From positions 40,935,735 to 40,999,734 of the forward strand of contig OU342636.1 in NCBI GenBank assembly GCA_910589415.1: a stretch of 64,000 bases of DNA. Direction: 5' to 3'. The notes beneath the pieces were generated by a model. It was not told the origin of the DNA and did no database searches. It saw only the letters and a program-made list of their open reading frames with translations. Source of the stretch: Malachius bipustulatus. Lineage: Eukaryota; Arthropoda; Insecta; Coleoptera; Melyridae. Below are positions 12,071 to 23,719 of the stretch, in pieces (position 1 is the first letter of the stretch; each line of letters starts with the position of its first letter). The translations under genes and the position numbers were made by a program.

Positions 12071-13759
12071 TATTTCTCTGCGTGTGTCGTGTGTATGATA
12101 GGTTAGAGAAAGTATTTTTAATCCAGAGCAAAAAGGTTTTTATATAAAAAAAAGATAAATAAAAAGAATTTTATTAGGATCGCTTACAAGTAAACAAACG
12201 ATTGTTATTCTCGTTCGCTGATATAGCGAGGGACCAAATAAATATCTAATTAATTATCGAACTGACGAGCCTTTTGCTTGTAAATTTTGTGTTTCTATAA
12301 TATAGTCTCTTCTGTTTTGTGTATTTGAATGTTGACGTGTTTCCGTAATAAACAAAACAACAAAAACTCCGGGACTTCTGATGAAATACTAAAAATAATT
12401 TTCCCCGCACTAGGCCACCGCAGTTTTACAAACATTAGGATAATAAAAATGATGTATTCTTCCACAAGCTTTCAGTTCGAGACTCCTGAAATTAGAACAC
12501 CCGTGATAAGAAAAATGCTATAGTTGAGGCGGTGGTCAAAAAATTTATCAAGTAGGTACCGAGGTTTGGAAATCGCTTAAAGGGGACCAATTCATCAAGC
12601 CAATCGACGTATAGGCTCGAAGCTAACATCATAAAATGCTACCAGAGTAATGATGGAGGGGTTGTAACGTTTTGCAGAATCCGAGGACAGGTCGGTTTCA
12701 GAGGGGATACAATTATTAGGATGTGAGACGGAATCTATTTAGGATGGCCATTATGGTCTCTGCATGCGTGCTGAGAACATAATCAAGAATACTGTAGTGA
12801 TTTTTTCGGCTGCTGTGGATCAAGGTTTTGAAATTACAGTGTGGGACTCTTTTAATAGAATTATTTGTGGGAACATAGACCTCCTCAACCGCTGATCGCG
12901 AATAAAACTTATTTGGGGTCTATTAGCAAAGTAGGATGTAACGAGATCCAAGCTGGCCCTGCTAAACCCGTAGCCGCTCAATTTGAGGATTGTGAAAGTA
13001 CTGCAAGAAATGTTTTTATTTTTAAATCAGTTTGAGAATGTCTTATCAGCTTCAAATCGTTTTCCGTGTTTTCGATGGAAATTGGTGGATTTATGGATTC
13101 AGAATTCAACTTTTTTAATTTTGCAGTTTTTTTGCAAATTATTCTTCAAGTATTTTGTATCAAGATGTGACTTAATTTCCATAAGTTTATGGAGAATTTA
13201 AAAGACACTGTACTAAAATTTCAATCCTTTAGAACAGTGGCATCCGTTGAAGCCTGCGGACCACTGAGTAAGAAATTGATACTGTGCGTACCACAGGGAC
13301 CAGGGACCACAGGGATATTTAGCGCCCTGTGGTCAAAAAATTATTTAAGCGTCCTTCACAGGGCGTGCGCGAACGAAATTCTCAGTCCCTTTCAAAATTT
13401 AGAGATAACCACGGTCGTACCGACATATACATATTTATTAGGAGGGGGGAGACCTGACGAGATCCCCTATTTATTTAAAAAATTTGTTCATTTCAGGAGA
13501 TATTATTAAAATGGAACTGTTTATACAGGGAGTTTTATAAGTAAGGCTTTTTTTAAGTTGCTTTTTCGTAAATACCTTAAATTACTCAATTTAGCTGTAA
13601 TCTTTACCAATAATAATATTGACCTAAAAAATGTACGCCAATTATTTTCCCGTAATTTTCATATTTTTTTGAATCAAGCAGCTAAAAGTACAGCTTTTTC
13701 AAAGTACAGATCAATCAAGAAACATGGGAAAAAAATTAGTTTGAGAAATGGATTTATAT
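12071..13759. other. Unassigned DNA, possibly including decayed coding remnants
   Basis: Between about 12540 and 13000 base composition is balanced and codon-like, which may be an old retroelement fragment. I could not match any motif. A 106-codon plus-strand frame at 13189-13509 has no recognised domain. Confidence 0.25.
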
Positions 13760-14263
13760 TATACAGGGTGGTGCACCAATAAAAATTTCGAAACTGGGTT
13801 ATATACAGGGTCGTAGTGCCTAGTACTTAAAATTATTTTGGATTATACTAGGCAGTGTGTCCCTTATCTCAGAGCTCACCATAAGTATCTCCTAAGCGCT
13901 AAGAGATACAGAGTCCGTTGAATGAGAGAAAAGCTGCTCTATTTTGTGGTCATTTCGAATCTGTCAAAACATGCGAGATATCTGTGACCGTTCCTGAAAT
14001 ATTCTGAAAAAACTGAAAAATCTAGATTCCTTATTTTTGCCATATTTCTCTTATTTTTGGAAATTAAAAAATATCTTTTTTATTATTGAAGATTAATAAA
14101 TAATTTTTTGTAGGATTATAAAGAACATCAAGAGCTATCCATCTGACATTTCAAAAATTTTCAAAGCCAACCAGATCCCCGAGTTTTCGTAGTAAACTTT
14201 TGTTTTTTTAAGGCCAGTATTTTGTATTAATGTTATTCTGTATTAAAAAAAATTAACAGCCAA

Positions 14264-14459
14264 TATTATAAAGGCTCATTAGGCTAACCGGCAGATTTCT
14301 GTGGCCGTTTTTGAAGCTAATATCGACGTCAAGGGACTTTTATTAACATTTTTGTAATTACTTTCATGTCAAGAATAGATAAATTTAAAAAAAATTACAC
14401 TTAGACTCGATACCTTCTTCAGAAATCTGCCGGTTAACTTATAATGAGCCTTTATAATA
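14264..14459. mobile_element. MITE with about 37-bp terminal inverted repeats
   Basis: TATTATAAAGGCTCATTA, then GGCTAACCGGCAGATTTCTG, is mirrored by CAGAAATCTGCCGGTTAACT, then TATAATGAGCCTTTATAATA. One short interruption separates the two halves of the arm. Total length is about 196 bp with a non-coding interior. Confidence 0.8.
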
Positions 14460-14831
14460 CCCGCTGTAAGGAAACCAAAAATTTATCACATTAAAAAATT
14501 CTTTAAAATTGAAAAAAAAACGGCTTCTTCTTCTTCGAAAAAAAGAACCTCTCATCAACCGAATATCATAAAAATAACTATAAGTCAAGCAACGTCACGT
14601 CATATTGCGATGTCACACGATCGTTTGGTGGAAAAACTTTCTTTAAAAAAAAAAAAAAAAATTTTTAAGAAATTTTTTCTTGAATGTGATAGATTTTGAC
14701 ACATGAGAGTGACATATCAAAGTTACGTTTTTTTTATGAAAAGCTTTGATGTTATTACACTGATGTTATTAAAAAAAAATTAGACTGGTTCTTACAATAT
14801 TTTTACGGTATGTAAATTGAGTAGTTTGTGA

Positions 14832-15834
14832 GTTATACAGGGTGGGCCATCGAAAAGGTAACAAGCCTAATAGTTTGGAAAGTGAAGATGTATGCGAAAA
14901 ACGCCGAAACAGGTCGATTTTGTTATCGAGGGGGACATATTTTCGTGACAAATTTAACTACCCAAGTTCACCCCTTTGGCAGGGGTAGCTACCCCTTTGC
15001 TTATCATCATAGGGAACAGATATCGAGTGATACATCATTTGAAAACTACTTGAATTTTTTTTACAACGATCTCCAACATTGTGGGTTTCGCTTACATACA
15101 GGGTGGCCCAACGAAAACGTAACTCGCCCTAATAACTTGGAAACTGAAGATGTACGCGAAAAACGCCGAAACAGGTCGATTTTGTTATCAAAGTGGGCAT
15201 ATTTTCGTGGCAAATTTAACTACCCAAGTTCACCCCCTTGGCAGGGGTAGCTACCCCTCTGCTTATCATCATAGGGAACAGATATCGAGTAATACATTAT
15301 TTGAAAGCTACTTGAATTCTCTTTACAACGATATCCAACATTTTGAGTTTCGCTTACATACAGGGTGGCCCAACGAAAACGTAACTCGCCTTAATCACTT
15401 GTATGTGTATGTAGGCCACCCTGTATGTAAGCGAAACCCAAAATGTTGGATATCGTTGTAAAGATAATTCAAGTATCTTTCAAATGATGTATCACTTTTG
15501 CTTACATAAAGGGTGGCCCAACGAAAACGTAACTCACCTTAATCACTTTGTATGTAGGCCATCCTGTATGTAAGCGAAACCCAAGATGTTAGTTTTCGTT
15601 GTAAAGAGAATTTAAGTAGCTTTCAAATGATGTATCACTCGATAGCTGTTCCCTATGATGATAAGCAAAAGGGGTAGCTACCCCTGCCAAGGGGGTCAAC
15701 TTGGGTAGTTAAATTTATCACGAAAATATGTCCCCTTCGATAACAAAATCGACTTGTTTCGGCGTTTTTCGCATACATCTTCACTTTTCAAATTATTAGG
15801 CTTGTTACCTTTTCGATGGCCCACCCTGTATAAC
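14832..15834. mobile_element. Nested inverted-repeat element with TTATACAGGGTGGGCC ends
   Basis: The left arm (14832 to about 15107) and right arm (about 15553 to 15834) are inverted copies covering GTTATACAGGGTGGGCCATC, the CGCCGAAACAGGTCGATTTT block, the GGCAGGGGTAGCTACCCC palindrome and the ATCATTTGAAA block. Between them is a second, diverged unit in direct order (about 15098-15375), beginning ATACAGGGTGGCCCAACG, and partial inverted pieces of it (about 15395-15560). The two long plus-strand frames here (14828-15250 and 15150-15461) merely read the same 260-bp repeat unit and are not genes. Confidence 0.85.
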
Positions 15835-15971
15835 AAGTAGTGAAAATCACATTTTTTTAAGTTCAAGACAGTCTACAACAGAAACGGCTCAAGATAGAGG
15901 AAGATGGCTTACGTTTCTCTATCTTAGCTTTTTATGTTCTATTTCATGGAATAGTAATAATTATTGTAGTA

Positions 15972-16103
15972 TAGTTGGACCAGAGATATAACGAAACGAC
16001 TTCTGTCATTTTATCAATTTTTGGATTATTGAAATATTGTTGAAGTCATAAAATATGACAGTTTAACAATTAGATTTTTTCGTTATATCTCTTGGTCGAC
16101 AAT
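15972..16103. mobile_element. Short MITE, copy 1 of a three-copy family
   Basis: Ends TAGTTGGACCAGAGATATAACG and CGTTATATCTCTTGGTCGAC are inverted copies. The interior has ATTGTTGAAGTCATAAAATATGACAG. Diverged partial copies lie at about 25018-25140 and 25690-25812. Confidence 0.75.
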
Positions 16104-16367
16104 ATTTTTTTTTTAATTTAGTGATGCGTTGAGAAATCTTGAATTTTTCAGATTTTTCATCTACATAATAGGATACCTAGTACATAAAAATGTAGAATAG
16201 GGACATGTAGCCATTATTTAGCCGTTTTCGTTGTGCACAGCTTTGAGCTTCGAAAATTGAGATTTTCACTTTCTTATAAACTCCTAAATTGCCTATTTAA
16301 ACACCAACTGTAAAAACCAGTCTTATTTTTTCTTCTCATACAATCTTAACGTGCAATAACATAATAG

Positions 16368-16396
16368 CATAATAATAATAATAATAATAATAATAA
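16368..16396. repeat. Microsatellite (AAT)n
   Basis: Uninterrupted AAT/TAA triplets, about nine units. Confidence 0.9.
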
Positions 16397-16559
16397 AAGA
16401 AAACATAACGTCACTCTCATATAAGACAACCTGTATAGTCCAAAATAATTTTAAGTTATAGGAACAACGACCCTGTATAAAACCTAGTTTCGATTTTTTT
16501 TTAATCGCTTCAGGCTACATAAGCCGAGGCGGTAGTGGCGCCCCACCCTGTATATAAAA

Positions 16560-17622
16560 AAAGAAAAAAAAGAAAATTTGTTTCTTGTATAGTCCAGAGA
16601 TATCCAATTAAGTGGATTTTATTAATTTTTTTCAAAAGCTAAGGAAGACACAAAAAAATTCAAGAAAGAAAAAATTATACTTTTAGCTGATTAATTAAAA
16701 ATAAAAAATAAATTACGAAAGAGTTTGTGGCGTACATTTACACAAAAATATTTGTAGAGGTGCCGTTCGGGACACCATTGGACTTTATAAATTTAATCAA
16801 GCTAGGACTAAATTAGCTCCTGAATACTACAAAAAATACAGCCAAAGTACAACAAAATTGGGAATATGATATTTGAGATACTTACGCAAAAGCATTTTTT
16901 TTTTAAGTTTAACACCCAATGTACCTAGTCATATTTTGGAAACGAACATGTTTATAATATGAACTTTCAATTCTAAAATTACTCAAATAATCGGATATCA
17001 AATTGTTACTTAATTAAAACCCTTACAAAAAAAATCAGATAAAATATTCACGGTCACGAGGGCTGTGCAAGTATAATAAAATTATTTTTAGTTATACAGT
17101 ACCTATTATTGCCCTCTACAGTTTGTCGAATTTTTGAATGCGCAATTTATATGACTTACAAACTAATCAAAAACGCTATTTTCCAATTTTCAGAGCATGT
17201 TTACATTGGAGATAGCTTAAAATATAGAAAACAATTGTACCTACAATAAATTAAAAAAGTTTTTTTATTCATAACTTCGTTATTGTTTGTTTCTTGGACT
17301 ATTCGGTTGAAATTTTTGTACTTCTTCTTATGAAAAACAAATCTTTCTACCTTAAACTCTTTAAAAGCTTTCTAAATCAACAAAATCCTTCAAAAATTAT
17401 AAAAATAGAAATTAACATTTGTTCTAAAAAATAATATCTTTGAACCAGAGACGTGCGTAGGAAAAAGTTAGGAAGTCAATATGAAAAAAACTTTTTTCAT
17501 TTTAACTAAACCACCCTATATCTTGAAAACTTGACGCCTATGTGAAAAATGTGAAAAAAAGAAAGTCCCATTACTTTTGACCAAACAGACTGTGTCTAAC
17601 AGCTTGATCAACTTTTTCATGC
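16560..17622. other. Unassigned AT-rich DNA
   Basis: No coding or repeat boundary recognised. Several poly-A and poly-T runs occur. Confidence 0.3.
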
Positions 17623-17690
17623 TTAAAAAAACCTTCTTGCGCATCAATCGCATAGATAGTGTATTTTTATGCGATTCAATTATGAATATT
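17623..17690. mobile_element. Composite repeat, copy D (5'-end fragment)
   Basis: CCTTCTTGCGCATCAATCGC, followed after a few bases by ATAGTGTATTTTTATGCGATTC, matches the left ends of copies B and C (54028 and 57341). Homology stops after about 65 bp. Confidence 0.8.
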
Positions 17691-17943
17691 TTCACGGCTT
17701 TTTAAATTATTGGCTTTCTGAAAATTTCCATAGTCATGTCATGTTAGCATAGTGCAATATGTACTGTGAAAAATTTTCTGTGATAACTTCATTTCATTTC
17801 GTTTGAAAGCGTGCCTTAAAATGGATTTTTAAATTTAAAAATCAAAAAAATTGGCAAAATTTAACAATTTATACAATAGATGAATGACATGTTGTCAGAC
17901 AACATGCCATCCATTAATGTTGTGCTGTGAGCAGAGGCGGAAA

Positions 17944-17986
17944 TTGTAGACACGTGTTTCGTCCTGTTTGGGACTCTTCAGTACAA
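17944..17986 (-). ncRNA. Candidate type I hammerhead ribozyme, family 1, antisense copy
   Basis: Mirror image of the plus-strand motif at 18002-18044 within the palindrome's left arm, and identical to it. The core is CUGAAGA, stem II GUCC/GGAC, GAAA, a short stem III with palindromic ACACGUGU, and cleavage position after GUC. The two motifs of the element are divergent. Confidence 0.8.
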
Positions 17987-18001
17987 AATCGTAGAAAGAC
18001 T

Positions 18002-18044
18002 TTGTACTGAAGAGTCCCAAACAGGACGAAACACGTGTCTACAA
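18002..18044 (+). ncRNA. Candidate type I hammerhead ribozyme, family 1, sense copy
   Basis: Stem I: TTGTA (18002-18006) pairs with TACAA (18040-18044). The core CTGAAGA is at 18007-18013. Stem II is GTCC (18014-18017) with GGAC (18024-18027) and loop CAAACA. GAAA (18028-18031) follows. Stem III is two base pairs closing ACGT inside the self-complementary ACACGTGT, then C18039 at the expected cleavage position (GUC). Every universally conserved hammerhead base (C3 U4 G5 A6, G8 A9, G12 A13 A14, A15.1-U16.1, H17) is present. A minimal stem III with a palindromic loop is the known form in metazoan retrozymes and Penelope-like elements, where dimers help activity. Cleavage itself is not shown by sequence. 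Confidence 0.85.
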
Positions 18045-18279
18045 TTTCCGCCTCTGCTCACAGCACAACATTAATGGATGGCATGTTGTCTGACAACATG
18101 TCATTCATCTTTTGTCTAGCAACGCCTAGTAGGGGCTTTACCTACTTCATGCACACCGGGAGGCACTGCACTCATTTTTGGCATGCATTATGGCTGTCTG
18201 GGGTGTATCCTATGGCGCAAGCCGAACCCACCGTGCCTTTTATTTTATTTTTATTTCAATTTATACAATGTTTATAGAA

Positions 18280-19440
18280 ATGTAGACATTTTTACCCTTT
18301 TCTTACCCACGCCTCTGGCTTATTAATAGAAATAATGCAAATTGTACTGCATTAGCTCAAATTTCAAATAAGTTTATTCCAATCATGTTAATTTCGTTTA
18401 AAAATTTTTGTTTCTGACTTAACCCCTAAATAGGGTTCAAAATCTAGCAATTTTCCTAAAATTGAAAAGGCCGCCATTTTGGAACGTTTTTACCTATTTT
18501 ATTCAAATACAGTACCAGACGACTACTTGAGGTTATCTTACTACCTACCAGAAAAATTTCAGCGCGCTAGATTGAAAACTTCGACCAGAACCCGTGCCTC
18601 ACGGATGGTTTTTTTTTTAAATTCGGAGGGACATACTGTAGAAGTAACGCAACTCTAGGAAAATGTTTTTTATGAAAATTTAACGTCAGCCCTGAGGTTT
18701 ATAAGAGTAAAAAATTTCGTTCATTAATCTTGAAAGATGAATATAAGCTACAGGAGCGTTTTTAAAATTTTAGAGAAATAAACATCATATAAAAAAAAAT
18801 CGAATATCTCCGCCATTTTTCTTATTTACTTTTTGAAATTCTCAAGGATTGAAGTCTATTAGTATAGTTGTCTACTGTAAAAATTTCAGTTTAATTACTT
18901 CAAAAATGTGCTCATAAATTGTTAGAGAAATTTAGCCATTTTTACCCTTTTTCTACCCACGCCACTGGCTTATTAATAAAAAAAAATGCAAATTTTATTG
19001 CACTTAATTAAATTTCAAGTCATTTACTTCCAATCTTGTGAATTTGATATAAAACTCTATTTCTATCTAGCTTATACAGGGGTTAAAAAAATAGTCTTTT
19101 TTGCAAAAATTAAAATGGCCGCCATTTTGAAACGGCTCAGCCGATTTTGCTCAAGTGCAATACCAGACCACTCCTTGTGGATGTCTTACTTCCACAAAAG
19201 TTTCAGTCTCCTAGATCGAAAACTGCGACCTGAAATGAGGTGACAAAAACCGAATTTTCCGAATTTTGAAGGGACACCCTGTAGAAGTGACGCGACTTTT
19301 GGAAATTTTTTTAATGAAAATCGAAATTGTTCCTAAAGTTTAATAAGAGTGCAAAATTTCGTTCACTAATCTTGCAAGATAAAGCTACAGGAGCGTTTTT
19401 AAAATCGAAATTTCGTGATTTTGGAGAAATAATTATATAC
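18280..19440. mobile_element. Two old, diverged relatives of the composite repeat body
   Basis: About 18285-18790 and 18925-19440 both carry, in order, 'tttttaccctttt.ctacccacgcc.ctggcttattaat', a 'caggggtt...aaaatagt' block, 'ggccgccattttg.aacg', 'caataccagac.actccttg', 'agaagtgacgcgac' and 'ctacaggagcg'. This is the order seen in copies A, B, C and E, but at clearly lower identity. They lack the tRNA-like part and the ends. The 85-codon frame at 18986-19243 is part of this repeat. Confidence 0.75.
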
Positions 19441-20940
19441 CTACCAATAAGTGCAAAACTTTAGAACACACGTTAGACTTTATTGCATTGCATTTATTAG
19501 TTAGACCTTTTTGGTTGCACAATTTGAGATCATATACGCAATGCTAACAATAGAAAAACGTTTTTTTTCGGATTTGAGAAATTTTTTTTAGATATTTGAT
19601 ATCCTGTTACATATCGATTATGAAATCTTTACAAGATAAAAATATTAAACACAACGCAACCGCTTAATAGACGACTCAAATAAAACCTTCATTTTGAAAA
19701 GGATTGAATGCAGATTAATAATAATAATTTCAAGTCCTTTTTAATAAAGATTTTATGAAGACAGCCATGCGTTGAAATTAATACATAATTAAGGAATTCC
19801 TAATTAAGTTTTTGTGGTAATGTAATGAATACTTTTATTACAGGTTGCTAAATGGTATCTACCTAATGATTGTATATTTGCTAAACATAAAACCAAAAAT
19901 TACTCGGACTTACTCTTAACTCTAGGTATTTCATGTTGTTATTTGGTCAATAAGAAATAAATATCAAACACTTTCTAATAGCAATAATAATAATCATTTT
20001 CACGAGCTTGCATAATCTAAGAAATACTATTCTCCAAATTAAAATAAAACGAAATCATTATCAGAATGCAGACTGGTGTTTCTGCTACCTAACGTAATTT
20101 TACAATAGTAACGTATTTTTTGGGAATATAAACTTCAAGAAGTAAAATAATAATTTCAGATTAGACGACTAAAACTTTACGTATAACTTGTGGACAATGT
20201 AAAAGTGAATTAGGAGTGTACTCATCTGAATCTCATCATCACTTTGTGTGTTCAGGTTAAGCGACGAGAAGTGTTGAAACACGTATTAAGAAACAATTTT
20301 CTTGATGCAACACTCAAAGCAATATTTGCAAAACTTCTAATCGAAATAATTATTAAATAGGGTGCATGATAACAACCTTATTTCCTAATTTTGAATGTTA
20401 TTAGGTCAATTAAAATAAAAAAAGCATTACGTCTCTTCGCAATCGCAATGGTTTTGAAACTGTAGATTTTTTTTATTCCCCCCACAACTATCACAAGTAA
20501 ATTTTTTTTTATCAAAGAATAACAGAGCGATATTTACTATAATAGAAAAGCGTATAAATTGTGAGAATGTGATTCCAAAGCTTTTTACCGATTTTCAACT
20601 CAACGTACTTTTAGGGGAGCATCTCCCCTTCAAAGAATCCACATTGAGAAACAATTCGGCGTTTAAACTCGTTCTACAAACTGGATGACGGTAGGTAATA
20701 CAAAGCGTACTGAAGACCTGCCTCGTTTTGATACTTAAAAACGAAAATATTGATTTGTCGAGATGATGTTCAGGAAGAACGAAAACCTTCCTCAAGAAGA
20801 CGTGTGTGCGCTATTTGGGTTTTCCGAGAAAAACTTTAAGAAGAATTCGACTTTTAGAGTGGCATATCTTATGTACGATCATACAAAATTCAGACTGTCG
20901 TAAGCTATGACCAATAATTGTAAGGTCCTTCAGAATCGAG
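19441..20940. other. Unassigned AT-rich DNA
   Basis: No gene recognised. From about 20590 the composition becomes more balanced towards the LINE pseudogene that follows. The LINE's 5' part may begin in this zone but is too decayed for me to identify. Confidence 0.3.
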
Positions 20941-22190
20941 GTGACTTGTCAGTGGTACGAGAGGGAACACATTTCCGTCAACCATCGCGAAAATGTCATA
21001 GTATCATTTTCCAACTCTTCTGGAAGACACCATTCATTTGCAGAGGAAACTAAGTACCTAGAAGTCATCCTGGATAAAAAACTTACTTGGAACTCTCATT
21101 TGGAAAAAATTATAGGTTATAGGAGCCAAACTCTTCTTCTGGACGTGAAAAAGTATCGCGTGGTGGTCAAAAGGCAAGCACGTCATGGTCAAAGCAAAGC
21201 CTACAGAGACAAGATTTTCTGGTGATCTGTGGTGCCATTAACACCACAACGTCGGCGGCTATGGAGATTATAGAGATTATAGCTTGGAGCGAACCAGGTT
21301 ACTGGATGACATAGAAAGACTGGGTATGACCTCGAACATAATGCCTAACACCATCAGGAACCGCTCTGTTTATAAGGTCCTTCTCCCGGGAAGACAACAG
21401 GACAACTGAAATGTACTGCTAACAGCACATTTCTGATGGATCTAAACCATCCACAGGAATTGGAGCCTGAGTGTGTGTCTCGAAGAAGATACACGTCTTG
21501 AGCCTGGGACTTCACGCAACAACTTTCCAGGCCGAAATCTATGCCAGAGCTCTGTGCGCGCAGATGCAGGAAAAGATAAACTGCCAACGCAGATCAATAA
21601 ATATTATTTTCAGAGAGTCAAGCGGCTCTAGAAGCCCTTAACTCCAGCTACTGTAAGTCCAAGTTGGTCTGGAACTGTCAATCAACTCGAGTGGTCTAGC
21701 AAGAAGCAAAGAAGTAAATCTGATTTGGATTGCGGGCCATGCTGGATGTGGATATGGAAATGACGAACTTGTCGACCCTCTGGCTAGGAAAGGTGCTGAA
21801 TCCAAATTCATTAGACCAGAATCAGTATTTGGTTTACCACCGGATATTGCCAAAACAACAATAACTACGCAACTTGACAGAGAGGGAAGTCCTCCAGCAC
21901 TGGCAAAACTTACTAAGATTGGATCATTCGAAGACCTTCAATTGCACGTCAAAAAAAAAAAAAGAAAAAAGAATCATCTTCAAAGGATGGGTTTGGCCAT
22001 CAGCGCTAAAAGTTAGATTGCAGAATGACGAAACAGCACGTCACATTCCAGCTAGTATCCCGCTCTCCCGCTCTGGGAAGAACCAGACTACAAACCTTTG
22101 GAAGTAACTTTATCAAACCGAAGGACAATACCAATAGTCAAGATGGTCAGCTCAGCTTCTTCAAAAAGGCTGACCTCTTAAGGTTAATCT
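20941..22190 (+). pseudogene. RNase H-bearing non-LTR retrotransposon, 3' half of ORF2 (family L-I)
   Basis: Read across frames, this gives the end of a LINE reverse transcriptase, an RNase H domain and a C-terminal tail. The motif ETKYLEVILDKKLTWNSHLE (about 21050) is the RT thumb region. LVICGAINTTTSAAMEII follows in another frame. Then ISDGSKPSTGIGA (RNase H start, about 21430), FQAEIYARALCAQ (about 21525), LIWIAGHAGCGYGNDELVDP (about 21725) and a tail with REVLQHWQNLLRLDHSK (about 21880). Stops and frameshifts separate these pieces, so it is dead. The same tail family occurs on the minus strand at 25141-25690 and 51655-52040. The clade is probably within the I/R1/LOA/Jockey assemblage; I cannot narrow it further. 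Open frames on the opposite strand are shadows. Confidence 0.85.
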
Positions 22191-22489
22191 GACACGACTA
22201 GATCTAATCTAGTGTTAACTTTGTGTCTTATTACAATGAACAACACTGCCAAATTTCACCAAAATCGACAAATGGTTCTTCGAGATATTAATACAAAACG
22301 ATTTAACTTAACTTCCACTCCAATATGAACTTTTCTACTTGAATTTGGTTTTAAGGATGCGCCCTTGGAATTATGGCCTGTAACACACTGTATAATTGTT
22401 TTATTTATCATCAGAAAAATTATTGTTTTTTTGAGAACAGAAAACCTTCTGCTCATTCAAGAAAGCGTGCAGTTTGATATAAGAGTCGT

Positions 22490-22710
22490 TGCTTGGTTTG
22501 AAGATTCCAGCCTTAATGCAGTTACTCTTAAAGGAGAACGGGATCGAACGGGACTTTTTGAAACCTCAGTTAGAAGCAATTGACATAGGAAACTTCTGGT
22601 TCAAGCAGGATGGCGCTACATGCTCCAGTGTACTATGCCGACTGAGGGCTTTGCAGAAAGCGGTAACCAGGACATTCAAACACACAGCTGGTATCGAAGA
22701 TTCCGTCTAA
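22490..22710 (+). pseudogene. Mariner-like transposase fragment
   Basis: The peptide DIGNFWFKQDGATCSS (about 22580-22630) matches the block around the second catalytic Asp of mariner/Tc1-type transposases, usually written (F/Y)QQDGA(P/T)(C/P)HT. Upstream, LLKENGIERDFLKPQLEAI reads in the same frame, and downstream homology fades. The His-Thr expected after the Cys is replaced. Only about 70 codons survive, so this is a small dead remnant. Confidence 0.65.
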
Positions 22711-22810
22711 TATCAATGTTAGTTCTACAAGCCATAGGTCATAGCTCAGAAAGGAAATGACGAATCATTTCGAAAATATGCTGAGTTTAGTGACAAGAAG
22801 GTAGATAAGG

Positions 22811-22833
22811 TAGGTAGGTAGGTAGGTAGGGAT
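22811..22833. repeat. Microsatellite (GTAG)n
   Basis: GGTAGGTAGGTAGGTAGG tract, about five units. Confidence 0.9.
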
Positions 22834-23719
22834 AGAAAATCAGCGGTGATAAGAAGATAAGATATCTCATGGACAACAATGAAACTGCAACTTCATTTTT
22901 CAAAAACTCTTTTTATTTTATCAAAATTTTAAGAAAATTTTTATTTTATCGCAAATGATTTTTTGTAGCTTTCACCTGCCAAGATGTAATTTCAAAGCAT
23001 TTTTTCCAAGGCTTAGTTGAACCAATAAAGAAGCCACCGCATTTCTCCACGTCTCATTTCTTTTTACAGCCCTTCGAACGTAATTAAGTGAAATTTAATT
23101 TTTAGATTAGTAGAGAATATTAGTTTATCTGTTAGCAGATTTTATTCCTGATTACATCTCACTCTTAAACTACGAGATTCTGCGACGGGTTCCAGATTGG
23201 TAATTTCCGACTGCGAGTATTCACGATATTTGATTTTTCCTTATTTTCCCCTTCGCCTGGGAGGGAAGCGTGCTGTGGTGTGGAAGTAGGTCAGGACGTC
23301 GGCCTTCTACGATGTACGATACGTAATTGCATTCGTAGAGCCCGGCTGGGTGTAGAGACGGAGATGCAACACGCGCATAGGTGAGCATTCCCTGCCTTTC
23401 TCTTGCAACTTGTAACTTCTCACTGCGGTCTTGACAGCTCCGCAAAAGGACCAAACAGAGGATAACCGGCAACGTAACAACCACTGGCGACTCGTCCAAT
23501 TCACTCCAATACTAATCACACCGATTAAGTCACGAAGATTGTCTTTCTATTGCTTAAATTTGTCTACATCCACCTACCTATGTGACATGTGACTCAAAAA
23601 TATTTACAGTCGTAGTGAGCGATACGGCAATAATTTAATGTTGGACTATTCAAAAATAACCTTTGGTCATAAAAACTTAATTTTAAAACCTTAAAGTCTT
23701 ATGAAATTGCTATCATAAT
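22834..23719. other. Unassigned DNA including a GC-rich island at about 23220-23510
   Basis: The island has balanced composition, CpGs and two overlapping minus-strand frames of 92 and 70 codons. No domain is recognised. It could be an LTR leader or an exon fragment. The rest is AT-rich without recognisable content. Confidence 0.25.

Larger units (their letters stand above)
13760..16554. mobile_element. Composite inverted-repeat element (outer pair) with nested elements
   Basis: The outer left end TATACAGGGTGGTGC...AAATTTCGAAACTGGG...ATACAGGGTCGTAG...CTTAAAATTATTTTGG is matched inverted at 16430-16554 (CCAAAATAATTTTAAG...CGACCCTGTATAAAACC...GCGCCCCACCCTGTATA). The arms of roughly 90-120 bp are now about 2.8 kb apart. 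Between them lie other repeats with their own ends (14264-14459, 14832-15834, 15972-16103). The simplest reading is one TACAGGGTG-ended element invaded repeatedly by related ones. Confidence 0.65.
17865..18269. mobile_element. Foldback retroelement 1 with hammerhead ribozymes and 13-bp target-site duplication
   Basis: Exact 13-bp direct repeats CAATTTATACAAT lie at 17865-17877 and 18257-18269 and enclose a 379-bp insert. The insert starts with a palindrome: arms 17878-17987 and 18001-18110 (110 bp each, apparently perfect) around a 13-nt loop. A unique tail (18111-18256) follows and ends in CCTTTTATTTTATTTTTATT. Each arm holds one hammerhead motif pointing away from the centre. The same arm and tail sequences make up the element at 56567-57189. 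Variable-length target duplications of this kind are typical of target-primed retroposition. The family most likely belongs with retrozymes or non-autonomous Penelope-like elements; that is inference from the ribozymes. The 80-codon frame at 18035-18277 is not a gene. Confidence 0.85.

Noticed and set aside
14828..15461. Two overlapping plus-strand frames of 140 and 103 codons with similar proteins
   Set aside because: They read the same 260-bp non-coding repeat unit twice; the inverted copy has no such frame and no domain is visible.
18035..18277. 80-codon frame recurring at 57108-57296
   Set aside because: It is the ribozyme element's body and tail; the shared part stops where the insertion ends.
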